A DNA stretch of 14,145 nucleotides from Planctomycetota bacterium (GTDB lineage Bacteria; Planctomycetota; J058; JARGOJ01). Made by a program: the position numbers and the translations under genes. The notes under the pieces were generated by a model. The model did not search any database. It was not told the origin of the DNA and saw only the letters and a program-made list of their open reading frames with translations. The stretch is taken from the NCBI GenBank assembly GCA_029210225.1, contig JARGOJ010000107.1:1-14145 (forward strand), in the 5' to 3' direction. How positions within the stretch are numbered: the first letter of the stretch is position 1; every line of letters begins with the position of its first letter. Shown one piece after another: positions 6,612 to 14,145 of this stretch.

Positions 6612-9600
6612 ATGGATCCCCATCAATACTTAATTTCGTGGCTCCGATCTCAATCCCTTGTCAACGACACGGTCCTCGCTCAGGCCGTGCGCATCCAATT
6701 CCACAACCCGAAACAACACCTCTTTCAAATCCTTGTCCAGCTCGGGGCCTTCACAGAAGATCAGGGCCGACTCTACTATTCCCAAGCGACCCAGGCCTAC
6801 CAATCCCAAAGTATCCCAATCAGCCCCGACACTTCCTCTGATGTCACTCTCAGACCTCCATTGCAAACAACGCCCTCCAATCCTTCGACGGACCGACCCA
6901 TTCGCCCGGTTCGGTCGAAAAGCATGTCTCATAGCTCCGGCAGCTTCGTCATACCAGTTTTTGAAAAGTATGAGATTGACGGTGAGATTAGCCGTGGGGG
7001 GATGGGGGTTGTTTTCCGGGCGAGATACAAAGAGAGCAGCTTGGAAGTCGCCCTCAAGGTCATCCTCGATCAGGCTCCTCCCGAAGAAGAAGTAAAGCGC
7101 TTTCGACGAGAAGCACAGACCCTCGCCCAAATTCAACATCCTGGAGTGGTCCGAGTTCGAGATTTCGGCGAGAGCGAGGGCCGGCCATACTTCGCCATGG
7201 ACCTCATTCAAGGGCAGCCATTAAAAAGTGCGATTGATAGTCAACTCAGGGAAACCGGAGAGGTTCCCTCCTACTCCTGGACAGTGAAGGTCTTCAGCGA
7301 GATCGCCGCAGCGCTTGTTCACTGCCACGATTTGAACATCATTCACCGCGATATTAAGCCCGCGAACATTTTATTGAGCGAGGACAATGAACAACCCGTC
7401 ATCGTCGATTTCGGCCTCGTGAAACGGAATATTGGGGCTCCAAAAGCCGACATGGACAGCCTGGACAACCTTACCAACAGTCAAGCCACGCTCGGGACTC
7501 CGGCCTACATGGCTCCGGAGCAATTTGATCGCCAAGGACCGCTCGGTGGAGTGGACAAGAAGAGCGATGTCTGGGGCTTCGGCGCCACACTCTATTATGC
7601 TCTCACTGGACAAGCGCCTTACACCGGCGAGACCGTCTTCAATATCTACAAGGCTCTGCTCAAGGGTGACCCTGCGCCTCCCAACACGCTGAATCCTGAA
7701 ATCCCCGATGAGTTAAACGAACTCTGTGTGTCCTGCCTTACGCGGAACAAGTCTCTGCGTCCGAGCATGCGAGCCATCGAGAATGCCCTTAGGCAGCCGT
7801 TGAGCGACAGAAGCCTTCACAAAAAGCGCAGTTGGCAAATGCGGCTCTTTCTGAAATTGGGCGCGGTTTTCATCGTTCTCGCGGTCGCCGCGACTCTCGC
7901 GGTGCTCTCTCATCCTCAGGTCCTCGATGATCAAGCTCCAAACCTGACTCTAGAACCGATCCCACCAAGCACAGGATTGACCGCCTTAGAGATTTCGGGA
8001 ACGATTACAGATGAATATCCCGCCGGGGTCGAGTTTCACTTTGGTCGAGAGACAGAGACCCTCTCAGTTCAATCCTCAACGTTCTCAAAAACTGTCCCCC
8101 TCAAGATCGGCCTGAATCGCATTCGAGTTCGCGCTTTTGACGAGAATGGTCAATTCAGCATCGTCAAAACACTCGAAGTAAGACGGATCTTTCTAAAACC
8201 AATACTGAACCCCATTCCCAACAATGTTTATGAATCGACTGTGACATTCTCAGGGACTGTACCGAAGACCTATGCCAAGATTGAATGCAATGGAATCGCC
8301 GCTGCGATAACGGGCGACGAGTTCTCAATAAAAGTGCCTCTTCGCTTTGGCGCCAATGAGCTAAGGTTCCTATATACCGACACTGGCAAACAGTCATATA
8401 AAAAGGTCTTTCATTGTCGTCGCAATGACGTCTATACAGTCGGGCCACCTCCCCTCGCATCGAAGGATGGGAGTCAACGACACTTCACCAATCTTCAAGA
8501 CGCGATCAAAGCGGCTCAAAAAATATCGCCAAGCGTTCCCATTCCAAAGATCGTGCTGTTAGAGAGAAAGATTAAAGGCGAAATTGCAATTCGGGGTCGC
8601 CTCTATCTAGAAGGGGTCGACAAGAACGGGACGATCATTGAGAGCAAAGATGAGACCTGCTTCTCCGTTCAAGAGGGGCAAGTCCGCCTCAAAAACTTGA
8701 CCCTGAAAACAACTCTCAGCAGGGAGGTCGGCGTATTTTCACTCCGCCTCGTTTCAGGTCAATTGGACGCTGAAAACTGTCAATTTTTAGGGGGCTACGA
8801 CTCGGTCCGTCTTGGCTCAGAGATATCAGTTTCACGAAGCGATCTATACCCTTCGATCAATTTTAGATCTTGCACAATCGAAGGCTCAATATGCAATGGA
8901 ATCTATGCACGGTTTAAGGGGCAAGTCAATTTGAAGAATTGCTTAATCCGCGGACATAGAGAAGCAGGGCTCTTCATAGAGTTGACGCGAGAGAGTGGAG
9001 GACAAATTGTCGAGCATCGAGACTCGACAATCGAGGCGTGCATCATTGAGAAAAACGGATTGGAGGGCTGCGAGGTGAATGGGTGCGCCCATGTGACCTT
9101 CAGGAATACAAAGTTTAGAGATAATCGCCAAGAGGGCATCTTGGCTGACTCTGGAGAAGGCAACACCGTCGTATTGGAGAATTGCCAATTCGACCGAAAC
9201 GGGCGCGGGAGTGGAACTGAGAAATACCCTGCTATTTTCGCCCGGAGCGGGGGCAGGATCCAATTAGAGAGCTGCCAAATCCGGAACAACTTCGACGAAG
9301 CTATCTATTGCTCTGTGAGAGGGTCGTCCGTTGACGCGACGAAATGCCTCATAGTCGGTGGCAGCATGGGAGTGAAGGCATACAAAGGGGGAAAACTAAG
9401 GCTCAAAGAATGCACTCTTCGTAATTGCAAGGATTATGGAATCACCCTCGATCGTTGCGACGATGTTTTGATCTTGAATTGCACCATCGAGAACTGCAAA
9501 GATGGTTTATACCTCAAGAAGAGCCATGGCATTCGCGTCGACAAAACTCAATTTCTGAAAAATAGAGCCTATGGGATTAAATGCAAAGAGTCTTCCAGCA

Positions 9601-9752
9601 TAAACATAGAATCGAGTCAGTTCATCAATAATTCGATTGGAATTAGCGCGTCGAATCGATCCCGGGTCACCTATAGGAAATGCCTGTTCAAAAATCAAAA
9701 GCAGCTCGACAAGCAAGCCGCGTCGACCGAGGCCATCAAAGAAGTTCCCTAA
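6612..9752 (+). CDS. Membrane-anchored Ser/Thr protein kinase 3 with Ig-like and beta-helix ectodomain
   Basis: This 1046-residue protein has the same layout as its two upstream neighbours. The N-terminal domain (1-60) contains ILVQLGAFTEDQ. A short Pro/Ser-rich linker (65-115) leads to a kinase domain (about 119-395) with SRGGMG (127-132), Lys149, helix-C Glu167, HRDIKPAN (245-252, catalytic Asp247), DFG (266-268) and APE (301-303). A basic run (HKKRSWQMR) precedes one membrane helix (about 411-433). Two predicted Ig-like domains (about 441-524 and 528-603) and the longest beta-helix of the three (about 608-1030) follow, with many coils of the form xxNCxIxxN. The activation segment has TNSQATLG where the others have TKTG. 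ATG 6612 begins 13 nt after kinase gene 2. No clear Shine-Dalgarno is visible, so translation may depend on reinitiation. Kinase 3 is closer to kinase 2 than to kinase 1 (shared DVWGFGATL, PY.GET). The function is inferred as a transmembrane sensor kinase; ligand and targets are unknown. Confidence 0.93.
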   Translation: MDPHQYLISWLRSQSLVNDTVLAQAVRIQFHNPKQHLFQILVQLGAFTEDQGRLYYSQATQAYQSQSIPISPDTSSDVTLRPPLQTTPSNPSTDRPIRPVRSKSMSHSSGSFVIPVFEKYEIDGEISRGGMGVVFRARYKESSLEVALKVILDQAPPEEEVKRFRREAQTLAQIQHPGVVRVRDFGESEGRPYFAMDLIQGQPLKSAIDSQLRETGEVPSYSWTVKVFSEIAAALVHCHDLNIIHRDIKPANILLSEDNEQPVIVDFGLVKRNIGAPKADMDSLDNLTNSQATLGTPAYMAPEQFDRQGPLGGVDKKSDVWGFGATLYYALTGQAPYTGETVFNIYKALLKGDPAPPNTLNPEIPDELNELCVSCLTRNKSLRPSMRAIENALRQPLSDRSLHKKRSWQMRLFLKLGAVFIVLAVAATLAVLSHPQVLDDQAPNLTLEPIPPSTGLTALEISGTITDEYPAGVEFHFGRETETLSVQSSTFSKTVPLKIGLNRIRVRAFDENGQFSIVKTLEVRRIFLKPILNPIPNNVYESTVTFSGTVPKTYAKIECNGIAAAITGDEFSIKVPLRFGANELRFLYTDTGKQSYKKVFHCRRNDVYTVGPPPLASKDGSQRHFTNLQDAIKAAQKISPSVPIPKIVLLERKIKGEIAIRGRLYLEGVDKNGTIIESKDETCFSVQEGQVRLKNLTLKTTLSREVGVFSLRLVSGQLDAENCQFLGGYDSVRLGSEISVSRSDLYPSINFRSCTIEGSICNGIYARFKGQVNLKNCLIRGHREAGLFIELTRESGGQIVEHRDSTIEACIIEKNGLEGCEVNGCAHVTFRNTKFRDNRQEGILADSGEGNTVVLENCQFDRNGRGSGTEKYPAIFARSGGRIQLESCQIRNNFDEAIYCSVRGSSVDATKCLIVGGSMGVKAYKGGKLRLKECTLRNCKDYGITLDRCDDVLILNCTIENCKDGLYLKKSHGIRVDKTQFLKNRAYGIKCKESSSINIESSQFINNSIGISASNRSRVTYRKCLFKNQKQLDKQAASTEAIKEVP

Positions 9753-9755
9753 ACT

Positions 9756-9759
9756 GGAG
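9756..9759 (+). promoter_or_regulatory. Shine-Dalgarno site for the acyl-CoA dehydrogenase
   Basis: GGAG with 8 nt before ATG 9768 fits normal ribosome-binding geometry. It is the clearest such site for an ATG start in the plus-strand cluster and lies in the 15-nt gap after kinase gene 3. That gap leaves no room for a separate promoter outside the kinase coding sequence. Confidence 0.7.
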
Positions 9760-9767
9760 TCCATAAG

Positions 9768-10931
9768 ATGCTAGATCCGTTCTTCGACCACTACCTCGAC
9801 GATTCCCACCGCATGTTTTACGAGACGTGCCTGCGATTCACCGAGCAAGAGCTCCTTCCCAACGCCTACGAATGGGAAGAGGCCGAGTCATTTCCTATTG
9901 AACTCTATAAAAAGGCGGCGGACGCGGGACTCATGGGGGCAGACTACCCTGAGGACCTCGGGGGCGGAGGCGGCGATGTCTTTCATGTGATATTGCAGTG
10001 CGAAGCCATGATGCATTGCGGCAGCACAGGAATACTCGCGGGTCTTGGAAGCCTTGGCATCGCTCTCCCCCCAATAAGAACCCTCGGAACCGAAGACCAA
10101 AAACAACGGTTCATTCCCCCCTGCCTGCGCGGTGAGAAAATCGCGGCTCTAGCGATAACAGAGCCGGGAACAGGTTCGGACGTTGCGGGTGTGACGACCC
10201 GAGCGACACGCCAGGGCGACCACTACGTCCTCAATGGCCAGAAGATGTTCATTACCAGTGGAGCGCGCGCCGACTTTGTCAGCGTCCTCGCTCGGACTTC
10301 AGACGACCCTCACGGCGGCTTGACCTTCTTCGTCGTTGAGAAAGGAAGCCCAGGCTTCTCAGTGTCCCGCAGCCTCAAGAAAACTGGCTGGCGCGCCAGT
10401 GATACCGCAGAGCTTGTCTTTGAAGACTGCGTTGTGCCTGTCGAGAATCGATTAGGGGACGAAGGCTCAGGCTTTCTCGCCCTCATGAAGAACTTTCAAT
10501 TTGAGCGCCTCGCGCTGGCTGTCTATGGCCACGCGACCGCAGAAGTGTGTCTGAAAGAGGCGGAGAAATACGCAAGGCAGCGCAAGGTCTTTGGGAAGTC
10601 TGTGCTCAGCTTTCAAGTCACCCAGCATAAGCTCGCCGCTATGGCCACCAAGACAAGGGCCGCCAAGGCTTTCAATTATCAAGTCGCGGACGCTATGCGC
10701 CGAGGGGAAGAAGTGATTGAAGCCGTGAGCCAGGCCAAGAACTTCGCCAGCGACGTCGCTTTAGAGGTCGCCGATCAGGCCGTGCAGATTCTCGGGGGTA
10801 TGGGCTATATGCGGGAGACAGTCGTCGAGCGACTTTACAGGGATGCCCGCCTGCTGCCCATCGGGGGCGGCACCCGAGAGGTCATGAATGAGATCATCTG
10901 CCAGCTCCGAGGCTATCCGAGGGCTCGTTAG
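9768..10931 (+). CDS. Acyl-CoA dehydrogenase, long-chain/isovaleryl-type active site
   Basis: This 387-residue flavoenzyme would oxidise an acyl-CoA to the trans-2-enoyl-CoA, passing electrons to electron-transfer flavoprotein, in beta-oxidation or branched-chain amino-acid breakdown. The length is typical. The first family signature is at 127-141 (ALAITEPGTGSDVAG), the flavin/substrate region continues through GQKMFITSGARAD, and the second signature is at 340-361 (QILGGMGYMRETVVE onward). The usual catalytic Glu of short- and medium-chain enzymes (in YEGT) is Gly here (PIGGGT, 364-369). A Glu sits instead in FERLALA (Glu246), where long-chain and isovaleryl-CoA dehydrogenases carry their base. 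This indicates a shifted active site, not a dead enzyme. Substrate chain length cannot be read from the sequence. ATG 9768 has GGAG 8 nt upstream and lies 15 nt after kinase 3, so co-transcription is likely. The family is unrelated to signalling, so the link may be regulatory or accidental. Confidence 0.95.
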   Translation: MLDPFFDHYLDDSHRMFYETCLRFTEQELLPNAYEWEEAESFPIELYKKAADAGLMGADYPEDLGGGGGDVFHVILQCEAMMHCGSTGILAGLGSLGIALPPIRTLGTEDQKQRFIPPCLRGEKIAALAITEPGTGSDVAGVTTRATRQGDHYVLNGQKMFITSGARADFVSVLARTSDDPHGGLTFFVVEKGSPGFSVSRSLKKTGWRASDTAELVFEDCVVPVENRLGDEGSGFLALMKNFQFERLALAVYGHATAEVCLKEAEKYARQRKVFGKSVLSFQVTQHKLAAMATKTRAAKAFNYQVADAMRRGEEVIEAVSQAKNFASDVALEVADQAVQILGGMGYMRETVVERLYRDARLLPIGGGTREVMNEIICQLRGYPRAR

Positions 10932-10934
10932 CCC

Positions 10935-10968
10935 CTCATTCAAGCGTTGTCTGCGACGCTCGAATGAG
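10935..10968. terminator. Hairpin between convergent genes, probable bidirectional terminator
   Basis: CTCATTCAAGCGT (10935-10947) pairs with ACGCTCGAATGAG (10956-10968) with a single A-C mismatch. A further G-C pair and a wobble can close down to a TCTG loop. The hairpin fills most of the 38-nt gap between the stop of the acyl-CoA dehydrogenase and the stop of the RND gene. Neither side has a proper U tract, so it may act as an RNA end-stabiliser or a weak intrinsic terminator for both strands. Confidence 0.65.
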
Positions 10969-10969
10969 A

Positions 10970-13900
10970 CTATCCTTTGCTGTCACCATTCTCAGTGTCC
11001 TCGGCCAGGCTGTCCGTAGCAGGGGTTTCCGCGTCATCAGCCGTTGTCTCCGCTGGCTTGGGATCGTCGCCGGGTGCTGCAACCATCAAGGCTGCCTCAA
11101 CTGTCTCGCGAGGCTCTCCTTGGTCTTCTACGCCGTCAGAATTGGACTTTCTTTTCCAATCCGACCAGCCTTGAACGATAACAAAGAAGACAGGAACAAA
11201 GATCAGCGTGAGGAAAGTCGCTGCGACCATTCCTCCAAAGACAGTGGTGCCCAGGGAACGGCGAGCGCCGGCGCCTGCGCCTGTTGCGATAACGAGGGGA
11301 AAGGTTCCAAAAACAAAGGCGAGAGATGTCATAAGAATAGGACGAAAACGTAAACGTGCGGCTTCAACCGCCGCCTTGCGCCGCTCGATTCCTCCAGCGC
11401 AGAGTTCTCGTCCGAATTCAACAATGAGAATCGCGTTCTTACTCGCCAACGCAATCAAGAGCACAAACCCAATCTGAACATAAATGTCATTGGAATAAGA
11501 GCGGATTAACAACGCCAACGCCGCCCCTAGAAAGCCCAGGGGGACAGCGAGGACAATTGCGATAGGCGCAAGCCAACTCTCATATTGGGCCGCCAACACA
11601 AGAAAGACAATCACCACCGCCAGAATGAAAAGAAAGAGCGTTTGGGTGTCGGACGATTGCTTCTCCTGATACGACACTCCAGACCATGCGATATCAAGGG
11701 AGTTTGGTAAGCTCTTTTGAGCGATCTGTTCGAGGATGTTAAGCGCTTCCCCTGAGCTCACCCCAGCAGTGGACTGACCGCTGATAGAGGCCGCAGGGAA
11801 TTGATTGAAGCGTTTGACGATCTGAGGTCCGACTGTTTCCTCAGGCTCTAAAACAGTGCTTAGCGGAATCATCTCTCCGGCGGAGTTTCGAACTTTGAGC
11901 TGACCGATATCCTTCGACTTCATTCGAAACTGAGAATCCGCCTGAACAGTGACTCGGTAGGTCTGGCCAAATTTATTGAAGTCGTTGACGTAGGTCGACC
12001 CCAGCGCCGTTTGCAAGGTGGAAGAAAGCTCGGTCATCGTCAGCCCCAGGGTTTTCACTTTGGCCCGATCGATTTTGGCCAAGAGCCTTGGAACTTGCGC
12101 CCTATAAGTCGACCGCACTCCCGTCAAAGTTGGCTGTCCATTAGACTCTTCAATAAAGCCCTGCAGCGCCTTCTCCAATTCGACCAGGCCGACTCCGCCC
12201 CGGTCCCGAAGCTCCAAAGCGAAGCCACCACTCACTCCAAGCCCCTGAATGGCTGGAGGAGGAATCGCGAAGATCTGGGCCTCCGGAATTTGAGAGAAAG
12301 ATTGATTGAGCTGGCCTAAAATGGCGAACAGGGAACGATCGGGCGTCTTTCGACGGGCCCAGGGTTCTAAAATAATAAAGCTCGTGAACGAGTTCGGTGT
12401 ATTCGCCCCATCAAACAGTGACAAGCCGACAATGGTCACGATGTTTTTTACCCCGGGCATCCCCAGCGCGGTCTTTTCAATCTCGGCGGAGACGGCCCCC
12501 GATCTCTCCAACGAGGCAGAATCTGGCAGTTGCCCGGCAATAATGATATAGCCCTGGTCTTCGGCGGGAAGAAAGCTCGTCGGGATAATACTGAAGAGCC
12601 AAACTGTTGTACCGACAAGAATTAAAAAGACAAGGAAGGATAACAAGGTCCGCTTGACCATTGCGCCGACGAGCCAAGTGTAGCGCGCTGTAATCTTAGC
12701 AAAGACTGAGTTAAAGGCGCGACTGACTCTGTTCGGCTCCGATGATCTCAAAAAGACCCCCGCCAAAGCCGGACTCAGCGTGAGCGCATTCAATGAACTA
12801 AACACCGTCGCGACCGAAATGGTCAAGGCGAACTGTCGATAAAGCTCCCCTGTGATTCCACCGAGAAAAGCTGTCGGAACAAAGACCGCAAGTAGCACGA
12901 GGGTGGTTGCAATCACCGGGCCTGTCACCTCCCTCATGGCTAAAACCGCAGCTGTTTTCGACGAGACTCCATCGTCGACAATGCGGCGCTTGACATTTTC
13001 CACGACGACAATCGCATCGTCGACCACAATTCCAATGGCGAGGACCAAGCCAAAGAGAGTGATCATGTTCAATGAAAAACCAAGGGAGGACATAACCATG
13101 AAGGTCGCAATTAATGAAACTGGAATAGTTATCGCTGGAATGAGACTGGCTCGAAAATCTTGAAGAAAGACTAAAATTGTCAAAAAGACCAGAAGAACTG
13201 CGATAAACAGCGTCACAACCACTTCTTCAATGGCCGCTTCCACAAAGAGCGTCGTGTCATATGCAATATTGTAGTCAAAGCCTTTAGGAAAGCCCTTCCT
13301 CGCCTCTTCTAGCGTGGCGAGAATTCCCTTTTTTACGTCGAGAGCATTGGCGTCCGGGGATTGATAAATAATGACAGAGACTGTCGGTTGGCCGCCGAGG
13401 CGGGAATAAGTCGAGTAATCCTCGGCGCCCATTTCAATTCGTGCGACGTCACGCAGGTAAACCGCTTGACCCTCTTCATTGATCTTCAAAATGATCTGGC
13501 CAAACTCTTCGGGCTCAGACAGCCGTCCCCGAGTCGTTATACTTAATTGATTGACCTGACCATCGTTGGCGGGAGGAGTACCGATCGCACCTGCGGCGAC
13601 TTGGACGTTTTGCTCTCGAATGGCCCCAAGGACATCATTAGTGGTCAAACTGCGAGCCTGAAGTTTACCTGGGTCAAGCCAGACGCGCATGCTGAAGATC
13701 TGGGCTCCAGCGAGTCGGACCTCGCCGACCCCCTCAATTCTTTTGAGCTGATCAGCGATCGTCAACGCTACGGTGTTGCTAAGAAACTTTACATCCCGCG
13801 ACTTATCAGGAGAAATGAAGTTGACAACCAAAGTAAGACTGGTTGATCGCTTCGCAGTGCTCACTCCTTGTCGCTTCACCTCTTCTGGAAGCCTCGGCTC

Positions 13901-14145
13901 CGCAGTGGCCACCAGGTTCTGAACGCGGACCGCGGCTAAGTCAATATCGGTGCCGACTTCAAAGGTCACCGTCAGACCATAGGTGCCGTTATTCGTACTG
14001 GTTGAGGACATGTACAGCATACCCTCGACGCCATTGACTGCTTCTTCAATAGGACCGCCAACTGTTTGCGCGATGGTTTCGGCGTTCGCGCCGGGGTAGA
14101 CAGCAGACACTTGAACAGTTGGCGGCGTCACCGAAGGATACTGGG
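10970..14145 (-). CDS. RND (HAE1 family) multidrug efflux permease, AcrB/MexB-like, N-terminus missing
   Basis: The visible 1057 residues start at QYPSVTPPTVQVSAVYPGANAET, which aligns with AcrB from about residue 34. About 33 residues including most of the first membrane helix therefore lie beyond the right edge. The family member is a homotrimeric proton-driven inner-membrane pump working with a periplasmic adaptor and an outer-membrane channel. Diagnostic features are the porter region with YMSSTSTNNGT, the TM4 proton-relay Asp pair in GIVVDDAIVVVEN (visible residues about 375-376), the second half repeat with FLPAEDQGY, the TM10 Lys in ALASKNAILIVEF (about 902), and LRFRPILMTSLAF near the end. 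All proton-relay residues seen are present. The GTG at 14131 is an internal Val and not the start. After the last helix there is an acidic tail of about 60 residues. It is convergent with the kinase operon; adaptor genes would be expected to the right. The drug or solute specificity cannot be inferred. Confidence 0.96.
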   Translation of the reverse strand, partial: QYPSVTPPTVQVSAVYPGANAETIAQTVGGPIEEAVNGVEGMLYMSSTSTNNGTYGLTVTFEVGTDIDLAAVRVQNLVATAEPRLPEEVKRQGVSTAKRSTSLTLVVNFISPDKSRDVKFLSNTVALTIADQLKRIEGVGEVRLAGAQIFSMRVWLDPGKLQARSLTTNDVLGAIREQNVQVAAGAIGTPPANDGQVNQLSITTRGRLSEPEEFGQIILKINEEGQAVYLRDVARIEMGAEDYSTYSRLGGQPTVSVIIYQSPDANALDVKKGILATLEEARKGFPKGFDYNIAYDTTLFVEAAIEEVVVTLFIAVLLVFLTILVFLQDFRASLIPAITIPVSLIATFMVMSSLGFSLNMITLFGLVLAIGIVVDDAIVVVENVKRRIVDDGVSSKTAAVLAMREVTGPVIATTLVLLAVFVPTAFLGGITGELYRQFALTISVATVFSSLNALTLSPALAGVFLRSSEPNRVSRAFNSVFAKITARYTWLVGAMVKRTLLSFLVFLILVGTTVWLFSIIPTSFLPAEDQGYIIIAGQLPDSASLERSGAVSAEIEKTALGMPGVKNIVTIVGLSLFDGANTPNSFTSFIILEPWARRKTPDRSLFAILGQLNQSFSQIPEAQIFAIPPPAIQGLGVSGGFALELRDRGGVGLVELEKALQGFIEESNGQPTLTGVRSTYRAQVPRLLAKIDRAKVKTLGLTMTELSSTLQTALGSTYVNDFNKFGQTYRVTVQADSQFRMKSKDIGQLKVRNSAGEMIPLSTVLEPEETVGPQIVKRFNQFPAASISGQSTAGVSSGEALNILEQIAQKSLPNSLDIAWSGVSYQEKQSSDTQTLFLFILAVVIVFLVLAAQYESWLAPIAIVLAVPLGFLGAALALLIRSYSNDIYVQIGFVLLIALASKNAILIVEFGRELCAGGIERRKAAVEAARLRFRPILMTSLAFVFGTFPLVIATGAGAGARRSLGTTVFGGMVAATFLTLIFVPVFFVIVQGWSDWKRKSNSDGVEDQGEPRETVEAALMVAAPGDDPKPAETTADDAETPATDSLAEDTENGDSKG

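Noticed and set aside
587..9700. Pectate lyase or NosD-like enzyme activity in the beta-helix regions
   Set aside because: The coils are repetitive structural repeats and no cluster of catalytic or calcium-binding Asp/Lys/Arg typical of polysaccharide lyases was recognised. A binding role is safer.
10964..11353. 129-codon plus-strand open frame
   Set aside because: It is antisense to the well-conserved C-terminal part of the RND pump and reads as a Cys/Arg-rich shadow translation without family features.
1..14145. Mobile-element or phage origin of the kinase cluster
   Set aside because: No integrase, transposase, terminal repeats, tRNA or attachment-like duplication was seen, and the flanking genes are ordinary chromosomal transporters.

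Overview
This window reads as a bacterial chromosome segment. It is dominated by three consecutive, related genes for very large membrane-anchored Hanks-type Ser/Thr protein kinases. Each has a small N-terminal helical domain, a linker, a complete kinase domain, one transmembrane helix, two predicted Ig-like beta-sandwich domains and a long right-handed beta-helix ectodomain. The abundance of such kinases, TTG starts and mid-range GC suggest Planctomycetota. Myxococcota or Acidobacteriota (Holophagae-like) are also possible. No rRNA or other phylogenetic marker is present, so this placement is inference.

Layout, left to right. (1) 1-210, minus strand: the first 70 codons of a MacB/LolD-type ABC transporter ATPase, running off the left edge. 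(2) 211-426: a divergent control region with a plausible minus-strand promoter and a near-perfect 20-bp palindrome in front of the first kinase gene. (3) 427-3303, 3290-6598 and 6612-9752, plus strand: kinase genes 1, 2 and 3. Genes 1 and 2 overlap by 14 nt, and genes 2 and 3 are 13 nt apart. (4) 9768-10931, plus strand: an acyl-CoA dehydrogenase of the long-chain/isovaleryl subtype, 15 nt behind kinase 3 with a good ribosome-binding site, so probably the fourth gene of the same operon. (5) 10935-10968: a hairpin between convergent genes. (6) 10970-14145, minus strand: an AcrB/MexB-like RND (HAE1) efflux pump, missing about 33 N-terminal residues beyond the right edge. There is no gene-free stretch over 300 bases, and no RNA gene, CRISPR array, integrase or insertion sequence was seen.

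How it may work: the three kinases have all catalytic motifs and basic residues just before the membrane helix. This fits a cytoplasmic kinase with the Ig/beta-helix part outside the inner membrane. Beta-helices of this type are common in polysaccharide-active or glycan-binding proteins, so a set of three diverged surface sensors reporting to cytoplasmic kinases is a reasonable hypothesis. Kinases 2 and 3 are closer to each other than to kinase 1. The co-transcribed acyl-CoA dehydrogenase could be a metabolic target or a passenger. The flanking ABC and RND genes point away from or towards the cluster and need not be functionally connected.
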